Shown here one piece after another: positions 1 to 7,008 of a stretch of DNA of 18,188 bases (positions are counted from its first letter, which is position 1; each line of letters starts with the position of its first letter). A model generated the notes under the pieces. That model was not told where the DNA came from. It made no database searches and saw nothing but the letters and a program-made list of their open reading frames with translations. Both the position numbers and the translations under genes were made by a program. Origin of the DNA: Anaerolineales bacterium (GTDB lineage Bacteria; Chloroflexota; Anaerolineae; Promineifilales; Promineifilaceae); contig JAGQGA010000033.1 in assembly GCA_020432595.1 (NCBI GenBank), forward strand, positions 1 to 18,188, given 5' to 3'.

Positions 1-2
1 AC

Positions 3-725
3 ATCTATGACAACAACACGATGTTGTCTAGCGGAACTCAAATCTCACTTGGGGATGCCAACGGCCAGACACTTACCAACTTGGGCAACGGCATGGCACC
101 GTTTTGGCTAGACAACAGCACCTTTGGCTTTATTTACCTTGACCCCGTTTCGTCTGACAGCCGCCGCCGCAATATTGTGCTTGCCACCCTCGACGACCCA
201 ACCCTGCAAACACTTGTCGCTGCTGAAGCATTTACCAGCACCCTGCCCGACCGCCGCCCTGCCTCCCAAATTCACCTGCGCTATGTCCTACCCCACCCCA
301 CCAACCCCGACCTGCTCCTAGTCGTCGGCTTTGATGCCATAACCAGTGAAGGACACGTCTGGTCATATCGGCAGTCCACAGCGGACATTCAACCGCTCAC
401 TTCGCTCGGTGTTGATTTTGGCTATTCAATCAGCATGTCACCAAACGGCCGTTGGCTGCTGCTGCAAGGTGTCGAACGGCAAGGTCGTTCTGTCGGACAG
501 ACAATATCGTTGTATAATCTGGAAACAGGCGAAACGCGCCGCCACGTTATGGCCTTCCCACAGCTTGCCCCCGCCTTCACCTATGATTGGACATCTGATG
601 GGGAATGGTTGGCCTATGTGGTAAATGGGCAGATGATGGGATTAACGGCCGTTAACCACAACTACACCCAAATCATCCCCGCCCCCAGCCACGACTGCGC
701 CGCCATCGCCTGGGTCAACCAATAA
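3..725 (+). CDS. Beta-propeller (TolB/WD40-like) protein, C-terminal part
   Basis: The reading frame is open from the left edge (it begins IYDNNT before the first internal Met at 21), so the gene starts outside the window and only about the last 240 codons are seen. The protein has repeated propeller-blade signatures: SMSPNGRWLLL near residue 140 and DWTSDGEWLAYV near residue 195 (counted from the internal Met), each an 'SPDGxxLa' type strand followed by a strand carrying LYNLETGE-like sequence. This is the pattern of TolB-like or WD40-like beta-propellers, which usually act as extracytoplasmic or scaffold domains. No catalytic motif, membrane segment or signal peptide lies in the visible part. 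The stop TAA at 723-725 is followed at once by a hairpin repeat. One AACGGCCGTT palindrome encodes the NGR of the SPNGRW blade and another encodes TAV near the end. What precedes the propeller, and therefore the real function, cannot be told. Confidence 0.75.
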   Translation: MYDNNTMLSSGTQISLGDANGQTLTNLGNGMAPFWLDNSTFGFIYLDPVSSDSRRRNIVLATLDDPTLQTLVAAEAFTSTLPDRRPASQIHLRYVLPHPTNPDLLLVVGFDAITSEGHVWSYRQSTADIQPLTSLGVDFGYSISMSPNGRWLLLQGVERQGRSVGQTISLYNLETGETRRHVMAFPQLAPAFTYDWTSDGEWLAYVVNGQMMGLTAVNHNYTQIIPAPSHDCAAIAWVNQ

Positions 726-728
726 ATT

Positions 729-751
729 GTAGGGGCGTATTGCATACGCCC
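729..751 (+). repeat. Palindromic intergenic repeat, copy 1
   Basis: A 23-base unit: GTAG, then stem GGGCGTAT, loop TGC, stem ATACGCCC. The eight-base stem is perfect. It sits four bases after the stop codon of the propeller gene. Exact copies occur at 15176-15198 (same strand) and 15419-15441 (reverse strand). It could serve as a weak terminator for the propeller gene, but no T-run follows. Confidence 0.85.
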
Positions 752-769
752 TTGCTCACAACAACATCC

Positions 770-1573
770 ATGAGCAAACAACAAGTCCAACAACAATTCG
801 GTGCCAACGCCGCCGCCTACGCCACCAGCGAAGTCCATGCCAAGGGAGCCAGCCTCGCTCGGCTAGTCGAATTGGTGCAGCCCCAGGCAAATTGGCAGGT
901 GCTGGACATTGCCACGGCGGCCGGCCACACCGCCTTTGTCTTCGCCCCCCACGTTGCCCACGTCATCGCCAGCGACCTTACCCCCGAAATGCTCACCGTT
1001 GCCGCCAACCTGGCGCAAGAGCGCACCATCCACAATGTCAGCTTCCGCGAAGCCGATGCCGAAGCACTGCCCTTTGACAACGCCAGCTTTGACCTTGTCA
1101 CCTGCCGTATTGCTCCCCACCACTTCCCCAACATCCCCCAATTTTTGGCCGAAGCGGCGCGGGTGCTGCGCCCTGGCGGCACGCTGGCCGTGGTGGACAA
1201 CGTGGTGCCGGGCAGCAAGCTCCACGGCAAAAAAGGGCGGCTGTTGCGCGAGGCGGGCGACTACGTCAACGCCTTTGAAAAGCTGCGCGACCCCAGCCAC
1301 CACCGCTGCCTCAGCCTGGACGAATGGGAAGAGGGGTTCCGCAAAGCAGGGTTCACCCTACACCACAGCGAAACGGCGTTCAAAGCGATGACATTTGGCC
1401 CCTGGGCCGACCGGATGCAGGTGTCGCCAGAAAACAAAACCCGCCTCAAAGCGATGCTGGTGCAAGCACCAACGGCCGTTTCAGAGTTCTTGACACCCCA
1501 ATTTAGCGAAGATAGAATCACTTTTCGCTTAACCGAAGCAATTCTTGTAGGAAAATTAGGGGTTGGAGATTAG
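770..1573 (+). CDS. Class I SAM-dependent methyltransferase (UbiE/MenG-like)
   Basis: A 267-residue protein with a Rossmann-type SAM-binding fold. Motif I is VLDIATAAGHTA (residues 44-55), the acidic residue at the end of beta-2 is in ASDLTPEML (D69), DAEALPF (96-102) matches the adenine-contacting motif, and VLRPGGTLAVVD (132-143) is the usual post-motif. These are typical of the Methyltransf_11 family, which methylates small molecules such as quinones, sterols or cofactors; the substrate cannot be read from sequence. IAPHHF at 114-119 replaces the more common ALHHF. ATG at 770 is preferred: an in-frame TTG at 740 lies inside the preceding repeat and would add ten low-information residues. 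No clear Shine-Dalgarno is seen. The last codons (KLGVGD, stop) fall inside a repeated GGAGATT tract, so the C terminus may have been set by repeat insertion. Co-directional with miaB 57 bases downstream. Confidence 0.88.
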   Translation: MSKQQVQQQFGANAAAYATSEVHAKGASLARLVELVQPQANWQVLDIATAAGHTAFVFAPHVAHVIASDLTPEMLTVAANLAQERTIHNVSFREADAEALPFDNASFDLVTCRIAPHHFPNIPQFLAEAARVLRPGGTLAVVDNVVPGSKLHGKKGRLLREAGDYVNAFEKLRDPSHHRCLSLDEWEEGFRKAGFTLHHSETAFKAMTFGPWADRMQVSPENKTRLKAMLVQAPTAVSEFLTPQFSEDRITFRLTEAILVGKLGVGD

Positions 1574-1624
1574 AGATTGTCGCTTCGCTAGTGACAATCT
1601 CCAATCCCCAATCTCCAATCTCCA
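1559..1624. repeat. Hairpin made of GGAGATT/CCAATCTC repeat units
   Basis: A perfect nine-base inverted repeat, GAGATTGTC (1573-1581) and GACAATCTC (1593-1601), encloses an 11-base loop. It is flanked by GGGGTTGGAGATT on the left and by near-tandem units CCAATCCCC, AATCTCC, AATCTCC on the right. The element starts inside the last codons of the methyltransferase and ends six bases before the miaB ATG, so it fills the whole spacer. It may act as a transcription-attenuating hairpin or be a dispersed repeat. Confidence 0.7.
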
Positions 1625-1630
1625 TCATCT

Positions 1631-3022
1631 ATGAACAAAAAATACCACTTCTGGATTACCGGCTGCCAAATGAACTACGCCGATGCCCGCCGGGTCGCCA
1701 CCGAATTAGAAAAACTGGGGTATCAATTCACCCCCGAAGCCCAAGACGCAGACGTGATTGTGCTGGAAACCTGCACCGTGCGCCAGCAGTCCGAAGACAA
1801 AGCCTACGGAATGCTCCACACCCTGCGCCCACTGAAAAAAGAAAAACCCGACACCACCATCGCCGTCATGGGGTGCGTCGTCGGCGTGCGCGGCAACGAA
1901 ACACTGGAAAAACAATTCCCCTTTGTGGACGTATTTATGGAGCCTTCGACCAACGGCCTGCCGCTCATCTCCCACCTGACGCAGGACGACGTAGCGCAGC
2001 TTGAGCAAGAGGCGGCTACCACCCGCCACGCTTGGCAAGATGGCGAAATCATTTTGCCCGACCACGAACGGGGTCAGCTTGTTTCCGCCCCCGTCTCCAT
2101 CGTCTACGGCTGTTCCCACGCCTGTACCTTCTGCATCATCCCGCAAAAGCGGGGCAAGGAGCTATCGCGCCCCGTTGGCGAAATCGTGGCCGAGGTGCGT
2201 TCGCTGGTGGCGCAGGGAGTTAAGGAAGTGGTGTTGCTGGGGCAAATTGTGGATCGCTATGGCTACGATATCGGCGATGGTCCTGATTTGGCCGACCTGC
2301 TGCGGGTGGTCAACGATGTGGATGGATTGGAGCGGATTCGCTTCCTCACCAGCCACCCCAACTACATGACCGACCGCATTCTGCACGCCGTGGCCGCGCT
2401 GCCCAAGGTGATGCCCCAAATCGAAATTCCCATTCAGGCGGGCAACAACGAAGTGCTGGAAAACATGAAGCGGGGCTACACCAAGGAGCAATACCACGCC
2501 CTTATCCACCGCGTACGCGACATCATTCCCGATGCCGCCATCCACTGCGACATCATCGTCGGCTTCCCCGGCGAAACCGAGGCGCAGTTTCAAGAAACTT
2601 ATGACGTTTTGGCCGAACTCAAGCTAGATAAAATTCACCTAGCCCGCTACAGCCCGCGCCCCGGGACGGTTAGTGCCCGCCGCATGGCTGATGACGTGCC
2701 GGATGAAGAAAAGCGCCGCCGCTTTCACCTAATTGAGGCGTTGCAAAAGGACATTTCCGAAGAAAAGATGCGCCAATATATGGGGCAAACGGTAGAAGTG
2801 CTGGTGGAAGGAGAACAGCGCGGCCGCTGGCGCAGCCGCAACCCGCAAAACAAGCTGGTCTTTTTTGACGACCCACGTGACTTGAAGGGGCAAATTGTGC
2901 AGGTGAAAATTAATCACACGGGCGTATGGAGCATGTCGGGGACGGTGGTTGGTGATACAAATGGGAAAGAAATGGCAGAAACGGCCGTTTTTCACGACAC
3001 CATTCCCCTCACCGTCATCTAA
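1631..3022 (+). CDS. miaB: MiaB-type tRNA methylthiotransferase (radical SAM)
   Basis: A 463-residue protein with the three-part architecture of the methylthiotransferase family. The N-terminal UPF0004 domain has the three cysteines that hold the auxiliary 4Fe-4S cluster: C12 in TGCQMN, C48 in ETCTV and C82 in MGCVVG. The radical-SAM domain has C161-x3-C165-x2-C168 (YGCSHACTFCIIP). A C-terminal TRAM domain (about 385-452) includes NKLVFFDD and KINHTGVWSMSGTVVG. The family adds a methylthio group at C2 of i6A37 in tRNAs reading UNN codons, or acts on t6A (MtaB) or ribosomal S12 (RimO). GCQMN and the overall spacing favour MiaB. QIVDRYGYD replaces the usual QNVNxYG and PIQAGN replaces PVQSGS, so it is a divergent member. 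No Shine-Dalgarno precedes the ATG at 1631, which abuts a repeat. Its TAA overlaps the stop of the convergent PDZ gene. Confidence 0.88.
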   Translation: MNKKYHFWITGCQMNYADARRVATELEKLGYQFTPEAQDADVIVLETCTVRQQSEDKAYGMLHTLRPLKKEKPDTTIAVMGCVVGVRGNETLEKQFPFVDVFMEPSTNGLPLISHLTQDDVAQLEQEAATTRHAWQDGEIILPDHERGQLVSAPVSIVYGCSHACTFCIIPQKRGKELSRPVGEIVAEVRSLVAQGVKEVVLLGQIVDRYGYDIGDGPDLADLLRVVNDVDGLERIRFLTSHPNYMTDRILHAVAALPKVMPQIEIPIQAGNNEVLENMKRGYTKEQYHALIHRVRDIIPDAAIHCDIIVGFPGETEAQFQETYDVLAELKLDKIHLARYSPRPGTVSARRMADDVPDEEKRRRFHLIEALQKDISEEKMRQYMGQTVEVLVEGEQRGRWRSRNPQNKLVFFDDPRDLKGQIVQVKINHTGVWSMSGTVVGDTNGKEMAETAVFHDTIPLTVI

Positions 3023-3765
3023 TTCCCAGCCATCTCAATCCCAATAAAACCACGCGACGGGTCATCGGGGTGGGGGCCAAGCGTCACGGGAATGGTAAGC
3101 GTATCGGGGCCACGGCGCACGGTAAGCTGAACGGCCGTTCCCACTTCACGCCCCGCAATCACCGCCACCAACTCCTCATTGCTCAAAATGGCATGGCCGT
3201 CAACGGCCGTTACCACATCCCCCGCCTGCAGCCCTGCGGCTTCACCAGCACTGCCGGGCAGCACAATGGCAATTACCGGCGGGGCAGGACGCGGCGTAAA
3301 CGTCGGCAAAATATCAGGGGCAATCGTGGCATTCGGGTTAGGTCGCGGGCTGTTGATCGAACGCACCTCCACTCCCAAACGGCGGCTGCCCGGCTCTAAC
3401 GTTAGCGGCAGTTGCACCAGTGAATCTCCCTGGCGCAAGGTCAAAATTACCGTGCCGCTGCCGCTGTATGTTTCCATATAGCGCACCAAATCATCAGGCA
3501 CATCCAGAGGAAAAGCATCAACACCCACCAGCAGCGATTCGGGCTGTAGGTTGGCTCGGCCGGCCGGACTGTCTGGCTCAACGCTGGTTACAATAATCCC
3601 TTGGGCACGGCTAACCAGTTCGTTCACCGCTGGCGCCGTTGCTTCGCTTGTGCCGGTGACAACGCGGCGATAGAGATACATCGCTGCCCCCACGCTGCTG
3701 ATGCACAGTAGGGCTACAAATAAAATGCCGAGAATAATAACCAGATGACGTTGACGATCAGACAT
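3019..3765 (-). CDS. Membrane-anchored double-PDZ protein
   Basis: A 248-residue protein. After a short basic N terminus (MSDRQRH) there is one membrane segment (about 8-30, LVIILGILFVALLCISSVGA), then a PDZ-like domain (about 55-132, GIIVTSVEPDSPAGRANL), a Pro/Asn-rich linker (138-162) and a second PDZ domain (about 163-245, with GSAGEAAGLQAGDVVTAVDG). The topology implies both PDZ domains lie outside the membrane. PDZ domains of this kind bind protein C termini or position substrates for proteases; no protease domain is present, so it is probably an adaptor or sensor. ATG at 3765 was chosen because an upstream in-frame GTG at 3807 lies inside a hairpin repeat and adds a meaningless stretch. 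It is the last gene after moxR and the DUF58 gene on this strand. Its TAG (3021-3019) overlaps the TAA of miaB. Confidence 0.82.
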   Translation of the reverse strand: MSDRQRHLVIILGILFVALLCISSVGAAMYLYRRVVTGTSEATAPAVNELVSRAQGIIVTSVEPDSPAGRANLQPESLLVGVDAFPLDVPDDLVRYMETYSGSGTVILTLRQGDSLVQLPLTLEPGSRRLGVEVRSINSPRPNPNATIAPDILPTFTPRPAPPVIAIVLPGSAGEAAGLQAGDVVTAVDGHAILSNEELVAVIAGREVGTAVQLTVRRGPDTLTIPVTLGPHPDDPSRGFIGIEMAGN

Positions 3766-3775
3766 TGCACTATAT

Positions 3776-3832
3776 GCAAGTAACAAGTGGCAGGTAACAA
3801 GTCTCACTTGCCACTTGCCACTTGTTACTTGC
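3776..3832. repeat. 17-base perfect inverted repeat of ACTTGCC-type units
   Basis: GCAAGTAACAAGTGGCA (3776-3792) is the exact reverse complement of 3816-3832, giving a 17-bp stem. The 23-base interior carries further copies of the same heptad-like unit (GGTAACAAGT, CACTTGCC). It fills most of the 72-base spacer between the DUF58 gene and the PDZ gene start. It may reduce read-through to the PDZ gene or be a dispersed repeat; there is no long T-run. Confidence 0.85.
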
Positions 3833-3837
3833 CTTTC

Positions 3838-5133
3838 TCAGGCGACTGTAAAATAACCAGCTTGGGTCTTACTTTGGCTCAAAACGGCCGTTATATCATC
3901 CCCATTCCGCACCAGATACACCGCCATGCCGCTGGCTTCCAGCAGCGTTGCCAACCCAATGCCAGAACGAGAACTGCCAAACGAGCCGGGGTCAACCAGC
4001 ACCGTCACCACACGCAGCCCACGCCGTGAAAGTTGACGAACGGCCGTTGCCCAATTATCCCGCGTTGTCGGTGTTACGACAATCAACGTCGTTCCGCGAG
4101 GAAATAAATGCGACTCGGCATGGAGCATATCGGTTAGTGGCACCTCACCCCGCGCCGAAAGCACCGACAGGGTTTCCAAAATGCGGTTAAGCTGCCGCTC
4201 ACCCCGGTCAGGCTGCACCACCTCGTTCGACTGCCCATACCCCAGCATCCCAACTGCCCGGTCACGCCGCAAAAAATACTGTGCCAGTGAGGCCGCAATT
4301 GAAACCGTGTACTCCTCCGTCGTCCCCGGCAGTGTAAACGAATCTCTTTGCATCCACGGCGGCAAATTTTCCTGCTGCCGCAACCGCTCCAGTACTTCCT
4401 TTGGAGCCACATGCTCATACACTGACATATCCGGCACAATCCAAATGTCAGCCAGCGGGTCTAGCTCGAACTCTTTCACAATCAGTCGGTCGCGGCGGGC
4501 ACTGCTGCGCCAATGAATACGGCTAAAGCTATCGCCTGGCGCGTAATCGCGCACGCCAGAGGCATTGGTGGTCACATAATGGGTGCGCCGCCGCAGCGCA
4601 TCGCCACCAGGCAGCAGCCCAATCGGCAAAGCAAACTGCTGAATATCAAAGGTAAGCGGGTAAATAATCACGTTAGTTGTAGCCGATAAATCCCGCTCCA
4701 TCGGAAACAATCCAAACGGGTCGCTGGTACTAATACGCAGCGGGCCAAGCTGGTACCGACCACGCTGACGGCAAATGGTCGTGATACGCCAGCTATAGCT
4801 TTTGCGCGGCCCCAGGTTGCTAACCACATGGCTGGAAAAATGACCGGGCAGCGTGGTATCGTCCTGCACGGCCAACCACAACTTGGGCACAATACTGGTA
4901 TTTCGCACCACAAACCGCTCATCCATCGGCCGGCCGACCTGGGTGCGCCGCTGCCGGGTAATGCGCGACAAATGCACCCAGTTGATGTTGGCCCATGCCC
5001 AGGCAAAGGAGATGATGAGCAGCAGCGCCAGCAGATAGGTGATCGTAAAGAGCAAATCGCGCCCAGTAATCAACCCACCCAGCAGGGCGGCGATCATCAT
5101 GAGAAAAACGGCCGTTCGGCGATGGCGCATCAT
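3838..5133 (-). CDS. DUF58 membrane protein (MoxR partner)
   Basis: A 431-residue protein. Two membrane segments occupy the N terminus (about 8-24 and 27-49), followed by a beta-rich region and the DUF58 signature GVRDYAPGD (193-201) with IHW (206-208) and the basic RSSARRD. The vWA-like part begins at IWIVPDMSVYE. The metal-site motif DxSxS is seen as D235-M-S237-V-Y239, so its last serine is missing. The family is known from moxR/DUF58/vWA operons, in which the MoxR ATPase and vWA-type partner are thought to work as a chaperone pair for metal insertion, envelope stress or assembly. The start ATG overlaps the moxR stop in TAATG (5135-5131), which points to translational coupling, and no separate Shine-Dalgarno is needed. 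Three AACGGCCGTT palindromes lie in the gene, each encoding TAV. Confidence 0.87.
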   Translation of the reverse strand: MMRHRRTAVFLMMIAALLGGLITGRDLLFTITYLLALLLIISFAWAWANINWVHLSRITRQRRTQVGRPMDERFVVRNTSIVPKLWLAVQDDTTLPGHFSSHVVSNLGPRKSYSWRITTICRQRGRYQLGPLRISTSDPFGLFPMERDLSATTNVIIYPLTFDIQQFALPIGLLPGGDALRRRTHYVTTNASGVRDYAPGDSFSRIHWRSSARRDRLIVKEFELDPLADIWIVPDMSVYEHVAPKEVLERLRQQENLPPWMQRDSFTLPGTTEEYTVSIAASLAQYFLRRDRAVGMLGYGQSNEVVQPDRGERQLNRILETLSVLSARGEVPLTDMLHAESHLFPRGTTLIVVTPTTRDNWATAVRQLSRRGLRVVTVLVDPGSFGSSRSGIGLATLLEASGMAVYLVRNGDDITAVLSQSKTQAGYFTVA

Positions 5134-6086
5134 TAGCGTGGCGAAACCTGTGCCCCAGGCACCGGCACCTGGTCTAAAATATCCTGCACAATCGCTTCCG
5201 GCTCAATATCCTTGATACGTGCGGCCGGCCCCACAATAATGCGATGCCCCAACGCTGCGCCAGCCAGAGCCTTAATGTCATCGGGCAGCACATAATCTCG
5301 CCCCGTCATCGCCGCCCGTGCTTGCCCCAGCCGGTAGAGTGCTAGTGCCCCGCGCGAGCTAGAACCCAAATAAACCTCTGGATGTTCCCGCGTTTGTCGC
5401 ACCAGATCCACAATATACTCCTTTACCAGCTTGTCCACATAAATTGCTTTCACCGCCTCCTGAGCCGCCAGCAATTCTTCCACAGAAATCACCTGGTCTA
5501 TGCGCTGCAAAGGATGTGCCTGATGCTGCCGCTCCAACACCTCAATCTCTTGCTCTTTGCTGGGATACCCCAGACTAATCCGCAGCATAAAGCGGTCTAA
5601 TTGCGCCTCTGGTAGGGGGAAGGTTCCTTCATACTCGATGGGGTTTTGCGTCGCCAGCACCATAAACGGGGGTTCCAGGGCATAAGTATGACCATCCACC
5701 GTGACCTGCCGTTCTTCCATCACTTCTAGCAGTGCCGACTGGGTTTTGGGGGTAGCCCGGTTAATCTCATCCACCAGCACAATTTGTGCCAAAATAGGGC
5801 CAGGACGAAACTCAAATTCGAGTGTTTTCTGGTTGAACACCGAAACCCCGGTGACATCGCTGGGCAACATATCGGGGGTGAATTGGATACGCTGGAACTT
5901 CCCGCCAACCGATTTGGCAAGCGATTTGGCAAGCATGGTTTTGCCAACCCCAGGCACATCTTCGATGAGCATGTGTCCCTGACAAAGCAGCCCCAGCACG
6001 GTTAACTGCACCGACTTGCGCTTGCCGACAATGACTTGCTCTACATTTTGTATCACACGGTTGGCAATTTCCTGGACATCAGCCAT
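5133..6086 (-). CDS. MoxR-family AAA+ ATPase
   Basis: A 317-residue AAA+ ATPase, complete for this family. Walker A is DVPGVGKT (43-50), Walker B is IVLVDEINR (102-110), sensor 1 is ATQNP (145-149), followed by [15 protein letters not shown], and the arginine-rich [10 protein letters not shown] (241-250) in the lid domain matches sensor 2. MoxR proteins hydrolyse ATP to remodel vWA-domain partners. ATG at 6086 was chosen over 6155 because AGGAG at 6096-6100 is well placed and the homologous N terminus ([22 protein letters not shown]) begins here; the upstream extension is untypical. It is first in a minus-strand operon with the DUF58 gene (one-base overlap) and probably the PDZ gene. Confidence 0.93.
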   Translation of the reverse strand: MADVQEIANRVIQNVEQVIVGKRKSVQLTVLGLLCQGHMLIEDVPGVGKTMLAKSLAKSVGGKFQRIQFTPDMLPSDVTGVSVFNQKTLEFEFRPGPILAQIVLVDEINRATPKTQSALLEVMEERQVTVDGHTYALEPPFMVLATQNPIEYEGTFPLPEAQLDRFMLRISLGYPSKEQEIEVLERQHQAHPLQRIDQVISVEELLAAQEAVKAIYVDKLVKEYIVDLVRQTREHPEVYLGSSSRGALALYRLGQARAAMTGRDYVLPDDIKALAGAALGHRIIVGPAARIKDIEPEAIVQDILDQVPVPGAQVSPR

Positions 6087-6095
6087 ACGATGTTT

Positions 6096-6100
6096 CTCCT
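6096..6100 (-). promoter_or_regulatory. Shine-Dalgarno of moxR
   Basis: AGGAG on the minus strand, within AGAGGAGAAA, nine bases before the ATG at 6086. It decides this start over the longer in-frame start at 6155. Confidence 0.75.
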
Positions 6101-6153
6101 CTAAATGTGGGGCGCGAACAAAAAGTACCGCCCTCATGGGTTTTGGGATGCTC

Positions 6154-6181
6154 ATTATGAGTATACCAATTTTGTCTACAA
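6154..6181 (-). promoter_or_regulatory. Possible moxR operon promoter
   Basis: On the minus strand TTGTAG (6181-6176), 16 bases, then CATAAT (6159-6154). The overlapping TGGTATACT, with TATACT at 6165-6160, also fits an extended -10 element. Either would give a leader of roughly 60-70 bases before the moxR ATG. The -35 match is poor, so this is tentative. Confidence 0.4.
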
Positions 6182-6392
6182 GTGGTAGTTTTTTGGTGAC
6201 ATTTCAGGGTCAGAAATCTGAGATTTATCCGATTCTCATGATGGGAAAACGGCCGTTTGCTAAGAAACCCAGTTGCCTGAAGCTAAGTGTATGACCGCAA
6301 CCCTGGTGTTGGAGGAGGTAAGAGAGAGGTGGCTATACGACAAAACCTTGTGGCCTTAATCAATAGCCAAACGCTGCGAAAGTGCCAATATC
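6182..6392. other. Spacer between moxR promoter and tRNA terminator
   Basis: About 210 bases without a convincing gene on either strand. It holds one AACGGCCGTT palindrome (6248-6257) and a purine-rich stretch GGAGGAGGTAAGAGAGAGG (6309-6327) that has no start codon at a useful distance. Nothing else recognised. Confidence 0.6.
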
Positions 6393-6427
6393 AAAACAAA
6401 AAAGCCAGGTTATAAAAACCTGGCTTT
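6393..6427 (-). terminator. Rho-independent terminator of the tRNA cluster
   Basis: An 11-bp perfect stem, AAAGCCAGGTT (6401-6411) and AACCTGGCTTT (6417-6427), with a five-base loop. Read on the minus strand, the stem ends in a T-rich tail TTTTTTGTTTTG. It lies 13 bases after the end of tRNA-Arg and so ends the tRNA transcript. On the plus strand the tail is only TTTGTCTT, so termination is mainly minus-strand. Confidence 0.9.
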
Positions 6428-6439
6428 GTCTTAAATGGT

Positions 6440-6516
6440 TGGTACGCCCTGAGAGAGTCGAACTCCCGACCTTCTGGTTCGTAGCCAGACGCTCTAATCC
6501 ACTGAGCTAAGGGCGC
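6440..6516 (-). tRNA. tRNA-Arg (anticodon ACG)
   Basis: Cloverleaf on the minus strand: acceptor GCGCCCT pairs with AGGGCGT (first pair G-U), anticodon stem TCTGG/CCAGA around loop CTACGAA, so the anticodon is ACG (read as ICG for CGU/CGC/CGA), and T loop TTCGACT. Discriminator A at 6443 and a genomically encoded CCA at 6442-6440. It has its own likely promoter at 6539-6567 and is followed by a terminator. Confidence 0.96.
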
Positions 6517-6538
6517 ATTTATTTAACATAACTCCGAT

Positions 6539-6567
6539 ATGATAGCGTATGTTGCCAATTTTGACAA
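6539..6567 (-). promoter_or_regulatory. Sigma-70-type promoter for tRNA-Arg
   Basis: TTGTCA (6567-6562), exactly 17 bases, TATCAT (6544-6539) on the minus strand: five of six matches in each hexamer. The predicted start would lie about 15 bases before the tRNA 5' end. The gene may also be reached by read-through from the upstream serine tRNAs. Confidence 0.65.
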
Positions 6568-6593
6568 GATTTTGCCACCAATCAAGAAAGAGG

Positions 6594-6684
6594 CGGGGAG
6601 GATGGGATTCGAACCCATGAACGACTTTTAACGGCCGTTAACCGCTTAGCAGGCGGCCCCAATCGACCACTCTGGCACCTCCCC
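6594..6684 (-). tRNA. tRNA-Ser (anticodon GCT)
   Basis: A 91-base class II tRNA on the minus strand. Acceptor GGGGAGG pairs with CCTCCCC; anticodon stem GCCGC/GCGGT encloses loop CTGCTAA, giving anticodon GCT (codons AGC/AGU); T arm ATGGG-TTCGAAT-CCCAT; discriminator G. CCA is not encoded. The 22-base variable region (6640-6619) folds as AACGGC paired with GTCGTT (one G-U) around an eight-base loop. The complete AACGGCCGTT palindrome (6630-6639), within TTAACGGCCGTTAA (6628-6641), forms the 5' side of that stem and part of its loop, so the repeated genomic palindrome sits inside a structural RNA. Confidence 0.95.
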
Positions 6685-6721
6685 TCATCTGTAGGGAGCG
6701 TTAATTGTTAATCCGGTAGAG

Positions 6722-6808
6722 CGGAGGGAGAGGGATTCGAACCCTCGGTGAGCTTGCACCCACTACGGTTTTCAAGACCGTCGCAATCGTCCACTCTGCC
6801 ATCCCTCC
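6722..6808 (-). tRNA. tRNA-Ser (anticodon TGA)
   Basis: An 87-base class II tRNA on the minus strand. Acceptor GGAGGGA pairs with TCCCTCC; anticodon stem ACGGT/ACCGT around loop CTTGAAA gives TGA (UCN codons); the long variable arm GTGGGTGCAAGCTCACC is typical of serine; T arm GAGGG-TTCGAAT-CCCTC; discriminator G; no encoded CCA. First gene of the tRNA cluster, 37 bases before tRNA-Ser(GCT). Confidence 0.95.
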
Positions 6809-6890
6809 CAAACCTAGAGGGTTTTGCTATACCTATTTGGTAACACAGTTTGCTTGTGAAACACAGCGGCTTCGGCAAACAACGGCTGGA

Positions 6891-6919
6891 AGTATAACAC
6901 GCCCACGGGGGGCTGTCAA
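6891..6919 (-). promoter_or_regulatory. Strong sigma-70-type promoter for the tRNA cluster
   Basis: TTGACA (6919-6914), exactly 17 bases, TATACT (6896-6891) on the minus strand: a full-consensus -35 and a five-of-six -10. The start site would be near 6884, leaving a leader of about 75 bases before tRNA-Ser(TGA), which RNase processing would remove. Confidence 0.85.
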
Positions 6920-7008
6920 AGTGGTTTGGGCAAAATTGGGGTGAAAAACGGCCGTTATTGCCACCCCACTTTTTGCCCAATTGCGTGGTGTAGAGGGAGA
7001 AGTGTGGT

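Noticed and set aside
740..769. In-frame TTG start for the methyltransferase
   Set aside because: It falls in the loop of the 23-base repeat and adds ten residues (HTPLLTTTS) unlike the family; ATG 770 matches the usual N terminus.
3766..3807. Longer PDZ protein starting at GTG 3807
   Set aside because: The extension is encoded by the 17-base inverted repeat and would put an odd segment before the membrane anchor; ATG 3765 is preferred.
6309..6327. GGAGGAGG purine tract as a ribosome binding site
   Set aside because: No plus-strand start with a sustained frame lies within a useful distance before the terminator and tRNA genes.
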